Below, in pieces: positions 58,622-64,000 of a stretch of 64,000 bases of DNA. Position 1 is the stretch's first letter. Each line of letters opens with the position of its first letter. Origin of the DNA: an uncultured bacterium (GTDB taxonomy: Bacteria > Bacillota > Clostridia > Oscillospirales > Oscillospiraceae); NCBI GenBank assembly GCA_947073515.1, contig CAMTMC010000007.1, forward strand, positions 1 through 64,000, written 5' to 3'. The position numbers were made by a program, and so were the translations under genes. The notes below the pieces were generated by a model that saw only the letters and a list, made by a program, of their open reading frames with translations, did no database searches and was not told the DNA's origin.

Positions 58622-59908
58622 TTACAAAACCTCTTTCAAATGCTCCGCCGCCTCCCGGATGTGGCCGAAGAGCTGGTCGGGGATGTGGGGAAGCAACTCG
58701 GTCTCCACCCCGGCGGGGGTGAAGCGGTTTTTCACCCCCATGTAGATGCCGTCCAGGAAGACGGAGCCACAGTGCCACTCCCCCCGGAGGGTGAGGAGGA
58801 GGGACAGCGCCCCGGAGGACAGGGCGGGGGCCACGTAGGGCTTGAAGCCGATCTCCCGCATTTTCAGATTGGCGGTGACGGTGAGGCGGGTCAGCTCCTG
58901 GGAGATCTCCTCGTCGTAATGCTCAATGGAGTTGGCGATGAACAGGCCGGTGCCGTGGGGGCCAAAGGAGCGGCCCTCGGTGAGGAAGGAGGCCAGCCGC
59001 CCGTCCCGCTTGGCGAAGTAGGCCGCCCGGGCGTTCATTACCCCCAGGCCGAAGCCCTGGACCTGCTCGGGCCGGAGGCCCCTGCCGTCCCAGCCGCCGT
59101 TTTCGTCCCGGTTGCTCTCCAGATAGGCGGTTTTGGCCAGGGGGTCCACCGGGTCGGACACGGCGCACCACAGGCCCTTGAACTGCCGCTCCCGGGCCAG
59201 TTTGGCGTATTGTTTCACGATCTTGGCGTTGTTCTCAAACTGGTACATCCGCACGTCCTTCACCTGGGAGCCCACCGGCGGGATGCCCTTGGAGGCCACA
59301 AAGACGAACATGTCGCAGTCGAAAAGCTCTTCCGGCTTGACCACGTGGACCTCCGGGAAGGCGTCGTAGTCCCAGGGCAGGCTGATCTGGCCCATCTCAA
59401 ACTCCCAGCGGTCGGTGATCTGGCCGCTGAGGTCGCAGATACCGATGGAGGAGATCACGTCCCCGCCCAGCAGCTTCAGGCCGGTGAGGAGGGTGGAGCC
59501 CACGTCCCCGATGGCCAGGATGTTCACCCGCTTCTTCCCAGGGCTGGGGGACCAGTGAAGCAGCTCCTCCCAGCCGGGGCGGGCGGTGTTGACAGCGGTG
59601 AGCCGGCCGTCCCGGATGGCGGCGGAGACGGTTTCGTCCAGGCTGGCGGCGAGGGTTGTCCCGTGATGCAAAATAGAGACGGAGCCGTCTAAAAAAGAGG
59701 GGAGGCGGGAGGCGTCCAGCGCCTCCAGGCCATGGCCGGCCAGCAGCTGGCCGGGGTGGGTGACCTTGAAGGAGGCCCGGCCCAGCGCCGGGTCCCCGGG
59801 GACAGCGGCGTGCAGCCGCCAGCTGTTGGAGGGCTCGATCTCAGGGCCGAGGCCCTCCAGCGGGGCCAAGGAGGCCAGGGCGGCGCCGTTTACATTATAA
59901 TAATACAT
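58622..59908 (-). CDS. Divergent lactate/malate dehydrogenase-fold protein with N-terminal extension
   Basis: Residues about 125-425 follow the LDH/MDH plan: Rossmann strand VNILAIGDVGSTLLTGL, acidic end of strand two (ICDLSGQ), DVRMYQFENNAKIVKQYAK, the substrate-loop-like VSDPVDPL, FGLGVMNARAAYF, and RSFGPHGTG where the catalytic histidine sits. The usual GxGxxG and TAGxP loops are altered (GDVGST, ASKGIPP), so activity is uncertain. The first 125 residues are extra; typical family members are about 310-330 long. It lies 60 bp downstream of the giant adenylyltransferase fusion and probably works with it. Confidence 0.75.
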   Translation of the reverse strand: MYYYNVNGAALASLAPLEGLGPEIEPSNSWRLHAAVPGDPALGRASFKVTHPGQLLAGHGLEALDASRLPSFLDGSVSILHHGTTLAASLDETVSAAIRDGRLTAVNTARPGWEELLHWSPSPGKKRVNILAIGDVGSTLLTGLKLLGGDVISSIGICDLSGQITDRWEFEMGQISLPWDYDAFPEVHVVKPEELFDCDMFVFVASKGIPPVGSQVKDVRMYQFENNAKIVKQYAKLARERQFKGLWCAVSDPVDPLAKTAYLESNRDENGGWDGRGLRPEQVQGFGLGVMNARAAYFAKRDGRLASFLTEGRSFGPHGTGLFIANSIEHYDEEISQELTRLTVTANLKMREIGFKPYVAPALSSGALSLLLTLRGEWHCGSVFLDGIYMGVKNRFTPAGVETELLPHIPDQLFGHIREAAEHLKEVL

Positions 59909-59968
59909 GTGGTATCACTTCCTGAACTCAGAATCGGGGGATAAGCCCGCCAGGGTCATGCCGCTCCG

Positions 59969-62900
59969 TCACATGTTCTGCCGCAGCAGCTGCTCCAGAT
60001 CGTTTTCCAGGTAGACGGAGGCGGACAGGTTGGGGTCGTAGTGCAGGCAGGTGCCCTTGTCGGGGCACAGGGGGAGGATGACCGCCTCCGCCAGCCGGGA
60101 GAGGGTGAGGTTGCGGCCATAGAGGGTGCGGTACTCCTGCTCCAGGGCCCGGATGACATCCAGGGAGCTCTCCAGGCAGGCCCGGGAGAGCTGGAGGACC
60201 TTCTCCCGGCCGCACTCCTCCTGGTAGGCGGGGGAGGCGTAGGGGAGGATGTGGTTGATGCCGGGGAGCAGGCCGGGCACCGGGGAGGTGGCCCGCCGGA
60301 CCGTGTTGCCGCCGATGAAGGGGCATAGGGTGGCCTCCACAAACCACTGGCGGAGGGTGGGCAGGAAGTACACCGAGTCCACCGGGCGCTCCCGGTGGTT
60401 CATCAGGTCCTTGCCGTAGCCCGACAGGACGCCCACCAGCACCATGCGGATGGGCACCCCCTCCTGCCGGAGGATGGGGTCCAGGGTTTTGAAGCGGAAG
60501 CCGGGGTGCATCAGGTCGTCCACCAGGATCACCGGCCGGTTGAAGGACTTGATGGTGCGGATCTGGCTGGGGATGGGGGCGTAGTAGGGGAAGGCCTCCA
60601 TCACGCTCTCCGACAGGTCCGGGGAGAACACCTTGTCGGTGTGGACCGTCTTGGTGACGGTGTTGGGCACCATCTTCCCCCGGAGGAGCTTTCCGTAGGG
60701 GACGCACATATTCTCCCCCAGCACCCGGGGGGTGGTGGGCACGGCGGGGACGTTGTTATAGGCGGTGATCTTCTCCAGCAGCCGCTGGTGGATCACGTCG
60801 GCGGACAGGGTGAGCAGGAGGGAGCCGGGGTAGAGCTGGGCCAGGGCCAGCTGGAGCCGCTCGTGGCCCCGGCGGATGGCGGACAGCACGTGCCGGTTGT
60901 GGCACAGCGGCTCCTGGATGGCGGTCTCCAGGTTCTGGATCAGCACCGACGGGGCGTGCATATCCACCTCCCAGATAGGGCGGCCCCGCTCCAGGGAGAG
61001 GAAGCCGGTACGGGTGAGCAGCTCCTCCACGGGGGGGGATATCTGGCCGTTGTGGGGGCGGAAGACGCCGTAGACACAGGACTCCTCCAGCGCCCGGGCC
61101 AGCAGCTCGCACAGGAGGAGCTGGTGGCAGTCCCGGTGGGGGTCGGAGGTGTCGGCGGCCAGGCCGGTGATGAGGAGGACCGGCCCGGAGGAGCGCAGGC
61201 GGACCCGGTTGGCCAGCTCGGTGTCCCCCAGGGCGGAGAAGAGCTGGGAGGAGGACAGGTGGCGGAAGCTGATATAGCCCAGCAGACGGCTGTCCCTGCT
61301 GTTTTCCAGCAGAAGGACATGGTCGCCCTGCTCGGACATGGAGGAGCGCAGAAACTCATGGTCGGGCTGGCCGGCGGTGAGGGCCTCCAGCTGGAGGGGG
61401 TTGGGCTGGCCCAGCCAGTGGAAGGCCAGCTCGGTGGCCCCCAGCATGGATTTGTCCTGGCTGTCCCGGAGGTACAGGCCGTTTTGGTAGATGAAATCCT
61501 GGATCACCGGGTCGATGAAGCTGGAGATGTCCCGGTTCAGGTCCACGTTCTCCCGGATGCGGGAGGAGCTGATGTCCTTCAGGTGGGAGGGGAGCTGGAG
61601 CTGGATGACCCGGCCGGAGATGGGCAGGTCCCGGGGCAGCTCGGCCTCCCCGGCACGGCGGAAGATGACGTGGTTCATCCGGTGGATGGAGTAGGGCTTG
61701 GAGGGGGCCTTGTAGGAGGAGGCGTTGGCCACCACGTCGCTGCCCGCCACGATGTACACCTCCTGGCCGGGAAAGAGCTCCACCAGCCGGCGCAGGTTGC
61801 CCGGGTTGGCGATGTTCACCGGGATGTCATCGGGGAACAGGTGGACGTGGAAGTCGCCGGCCACGGACATGTTGACGATCTGGCGGCGGATCAGGTGGGG
61901 CTGGGCCTTCTTGGACCAGGAGAACTCGTCCACAGCCAGGTAGACCTCAAAGCCCAGGTCCCGGATGGCGTGGACAATGCCCTTGTGGGAGAGGGTGAAG
62001 GGGTCGAAGGTGCCGGGGAAGAAGGCGATCTTCTTGGGCCGCTCAAAGGTGAAGGGGCCGCGGTCCAGCCGGCGGATGGCGATGAAGCGGTTGATGTGGG
62101 CCAGGGCCGCCGCCCGGTAGAAGAAGGTGAGGCCATCCTGGCGGGGGGACTCCTGCACCAGGAAGAGGAGCTTGCGGTAGCACAGGGCGAACAGGCGGGC
62201 CTTCTCCTCCATGGGGAGGATCGGGCTGTCGAAGAGGAGTTTGCCGGCCACCAGCAGGGCCTCCTGCCGGACGGCCTCCCGGTAGTGGGCCAGGCCCTGG
62301 AGCAGCAGGCCCAGCAGCTCCCGGCGGCGGGCCTCGAAGGCCTGGTCCGACTGGGAGAAGCGGTCCCGGTAGGCGGGGTAGTGCTGGAGGAGGACGCCGA
62401 TGGTGTTCAGGGCGCCGGCCACCGCGGAGTCGTTGGGGGAGCCCAGGAGGGATTTCAGCCACAGCACCTGCTCATCCAGCTCGGAGGGGTGGAGGAAGAG
62501 GGCGGCCTCCCCCAGATACTCGGGGATGTACTTGGAGATGGCGTACTGGCCCATCTCCAGGCCCTTGCCCAGCTCCACCACCACCTCGTTGCGCTGGTCC
62601 CGGCGCAGGGAGGCCAGGGTGAGCACCAGGGCGGAGCCGGCGGTGTGCCGGACCACCACCCGCTCGGACACCTTGACCAGGTTGGAGAAGTGGGTGGCGA
62701 TGTGGAGGATGTGGGTCTGAAGGCCGTGGTCCACCTGGTCCCGGAGGAGCTCCACGCCGGCCACCTTCACGATCCAGGGGGTGGCGGTCTTCAGGTTGTC
62801 CAGGAAGACCTCGCTGGTGATATCGGTGTGGTAGAGGGTCTGCTCCAGGGCGGAGACATCGGCCCCCGCCCGGCGCAGGATCTTGCACTGGAGGAAAATG

Positions 62901-64000
62901 GTGGTCAGGTGGGTGTCCCGCACGCCCCGGACGATGTCCGCGATGCGGGCCATCTGGGGGTGGGTGCGGGGGAGGTTGCGCACGGTCTCCCGCAGGAACT
63001 GGAGGGAGGCGGTGACCAGCCGCAGCTCCGGGGAGTTGGCGAAGCAGGCGGCATAGCTCACCAGCTTATCCCGGGTGGCCTCGTCGTAATACTTGGGGGG
63101 CAGGTAGCGGATGGAGTCCAGCAGGGCGAAGGCGGTGTCCCCCTCGGTATCGTTGGGGTACTCAAAGTAATACAGCAGGGCGTCCAGGAAACGGGGGATA
63201 TCCTGGGGGCGGGCGTGCTCCAGCATGCCGCCGATCACCAGCTTCAGGGTATAGCCGATGTGGGAGCGCTGCTGCTGGGTGGTCTTGTGGTCGGGGTAGA
63301 GGATCATATCCAGGTACTGCTCCCACAGGGTGAAGGGGACCTCCTCCGCCGGGTCGGAGCCGGCGTCGGCGGGGAGCTCCTTCTGGTAGACCAGGTGGAA
63401 GCGGGCGATGATCTGGCCGATGAGGGCGCCGGCCTGGCGGCGGATGTCGCCCTCCCGGTGGACCAGCAGCTCGTAGAGGAAGGAGAGGGCCTGGGTCTTC
63501 TGCCGGACGGACAGGTAAGTAAAGTACTCCTCAAACACGTTTAGGTAGGCCCGCAGCTGCTGCCAGCTCTTGGCGGAGCGGGCCGCCTCGATGATATTGC
63601 CGAACTTCTGCTCGTTAGACAGCATGTGCATCAGCCGCAGGTTGTGCTCCACCGACAGGAGGATGAGGCTGTTCAGCGTCTCCTCCGGGTCCATGAGGGC
63701 GGGGTCCTTCCGGGGGGCGGGGGGCTCCGGCTGGCCGGTGAGATCCACGTCCACCCCCAGAGAGCGCATATAGTCCTCAAAATCGTGGAGCTTGCCGTAG
63801 ACAAACTCGTACCGGCGGCGCTTCTTCCAGTCCACGTTGTCCAGCTTAGTGAGGATCACCTGGAAGGACTCATCCAGGGGGTAGAGGACGACGATCTCAT
63901 TGCCGTCCCTGTCCCGCTCGGACTTGGAGCGGAAGTCGGCGTAGATCAGCAGCAGGGACTCCACGGACAGGGACTCCAGCTCCAGGTCCCAGGTGGAGTG
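59969..64000 (-). CDS. Giant multidomain protein: helical repeats, NadD/CoaD-type adenylyltransferase, acetyltransferase-like and phosphoribosyltransferase-like domains (5' end outside window)
   Basis: The frame is open to the right edge, so at least 1343 residues are visible and the start is missing. Codons from about 63700 to 62050 form alpha-helical HEAT-like repeats. Next is a nucleotidyltransferase domain: KKIAFFPGTFDPFTLSHKG (near 62015, TLSH replacing the usual T/HxGH), IVAGSD, and DISSSRIREN (near 61570), the ISSTxxR-type ATP site. About 61480-60970 looks weakly GNAT-like (LLGYISFRHL). Near 60530, RPVILVDDLMHPG resembles a phosphoribosyltransferase PRPP loop. No family with this whole order is known to me. 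Confidence 0.72.
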   Translation of the reverse strand, partial: HSTWDLELESLSVESLLLIYADFRSKSERDRDGNEIVVLYPLDESFQVILTKLDNVDWKKRRRYEFVYGKLHDFEDYMRSLGVDVDLTGQPEPPAPRKDPALMDPEETLNSLILLSVEHNLRLMHMLSNEQKFGNIIEAARSAKSWQQLRAYLNVFEEYFTYLSVRQKTQALSFLYELLVHREGDIRRQAGALIGQIIARFHLVYQKELPADAGSDPAEEVPFTLWEQYLDMILYPDHKTTQQQRSHIGYTLKLVIGGMLEHARPQDIPRFLDALLYYFEYPNDTEGDTAFALLDSIRYLPPKYYDEATRDKLVSYAACFANSPELRLVTASLQFLRETVRNLPRTHPQMARIADIVRGVRDTHLTTIFLQCKILRRAGADVSALEQTLYHTDITSEVFLDNLKTATPWIVKVAGVELLRDQVDHGLQTHILHIATHFSNLVKVSERVVVRHTAGSALVLTLASLRRDQRNEVVVELGKGLEMGQYAISKYIPEYLGEAALFLHPSELDEQVLWLKSLLGSPNDSAVAGALNTIGVLLQHYPAYRDRFSQSDQAFEARRRELLGLLLQGLAHYREAVRQEALLVAGKLLFDSPILPMEEKARLFALCYRKLLFLVQESPRQDGLTFFYRAAALAHINRFIAIRRLDRGPFTFERPKKIAFFPGTFDPFTLSHKGIVHAIRDLGFEVYLAVDEFSWSKKAQPHLIRRQIVNMSVAGDFHVHLFPDDIPVNIANPGNLRRLVELFPGQEVYIVAGSDVVANASSYKAPSKPYSIHRMNHVIFRRAGEAELPRDLPISGRVIQLQLPSHLKDISSSRIRENVDLNRDISSFIDPVIQDFIYQNGLYLRDSQDKSMLGATELAFHWLGQPNPLQLEALTAGQPDHEFLRSSMSEQGDHVLLLENSRDSRLLGYISFRHLSSSQLFSALGDTELANRVRLRSSGPVLLITGLAADTSDPHRDCHQLLLCELLARALEESCVYGVFRPHNGQISPPVEELLTRTGFLSLERGRPIWEVDMHAPSVLIQNLETAIQEPLCHNRHVLSAIRRGHERLQLALAQLYPGSLLLTLSADVIHQRLLEKITAYNNVPAVPTTPRVLGENMCVPYGKLLRGKMVPNTVTKTVHTDKVFSPDLSESVMEAFPYYAPIPSQIRTIKSFNRPVILVDDLMHPGFRFKTLDPILRQEGVPIRMVLVGVLSGYGKDLMNHRERPVDSVYFLPTLRQWFVEATLCPFIGGNTVRRATSPVPGLLPGINHILPYASPAYQEECGREKVLQLSRACLESSLDVIRALEQEYRTLYGRNLTLSRLAEAVILPLCPDKGTCLHYDPNLSASVYLENDLEQLLRQNM

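Noticed and set aside
60395-63544. Open frame of about 1050 codons on the plus strand opposite the giant fusion gene
   Set aside because: It has low-complexity Gly/Val/Gln/His-rich composition typical of antisense frames in GC-rich DNA. The minus strand has ordered motifs.

Overview
The window is a GC-rich stretch of chromosome from an endospore-forming Firmicute. It most resembles the Oscillospiraceae (the Flavonifractor, Pseudoflavonifractor and Lawsonibacter kind of gut anaerobe). The pointers are SpoIIE and a SpoIIQ-like M23 protein, Asp23 with a Dak2 protein, NiaR, a type-3 prolyl-tRNA synthetase, DnaD and DnaC primosome proteins, SLH-domain surface proteins and a FeoA-FeoB fusion. The species call is inference from gene content; no rRNA or tRNA gene was recognised. 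All gene calls rest on motifs and domain patterns read by eye.

Layout. 0.3-2.8 kb: a small HTH regulator, three paralogous four-helix membrane proteins and an RluA-type pseudouridine synthase in one overlapping operon. 2.9-9.4 kb: phosphoglucomutase, spoIIE behind a Spo0A-type promoter, proS and niaR. 9.5-15.5 kb: an SLH protein, Asp23/FakA-like genes and the threonine-to-glycine pair tdh-kbl. 15.6-20 kb: two XRE regulators facing a small unknown gene, the feoA-feoB fusion, and an AT-rich two-gene unit whose first gene is frameshifted. 20-26 kb: an efflux operon (adaptor, ATPase, permease) behind a MerR-type promoter, then a second SLH protein. 26-30 kb: glgP and malQ for glycogen breakdown, with a cre-like site at glgP. 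30-37 kb: a class I amidotransferase, VanY, dCMP deaminase, an FAD protein and mnmE with DnaA-box-like sites upstream. 37-50 kb: a long leftward block that puts zapA, a U32 peptidase, a LuxE/LuxC pair, dut, maf, mreC, mreD, a PBP2 and mrp in one direction. 50-56 kb: dnaD-dnaC-lspA-rluD-like, a CBS protein and an M16 peptidase. 56-64 kb: a SpoIIQ-like gene with a sigma-F-like promoter, a flavodoxin-like reductase, VanZ, a divergent lactate/malate-dehydrogenase-like protein, and a very large gene that runs off the right edge.

The most novel-looking system is the pair at 58.6-64.0 kb. One protein joins a long helical-repeat region, an NMN/phosphopantetheine-type adenylyltransferase domain, a weak acetyltransferase-like region and a phosphoribosyltransferase-like domain. 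The next gene is a dehydrogenase-fold protein with an extra N-terminal domain.

The window also carries three families of dispersed inverted-repeat elements. The most striking are 160-163 bp elements with differing ends but related cores, sitting between promoters and start codons.
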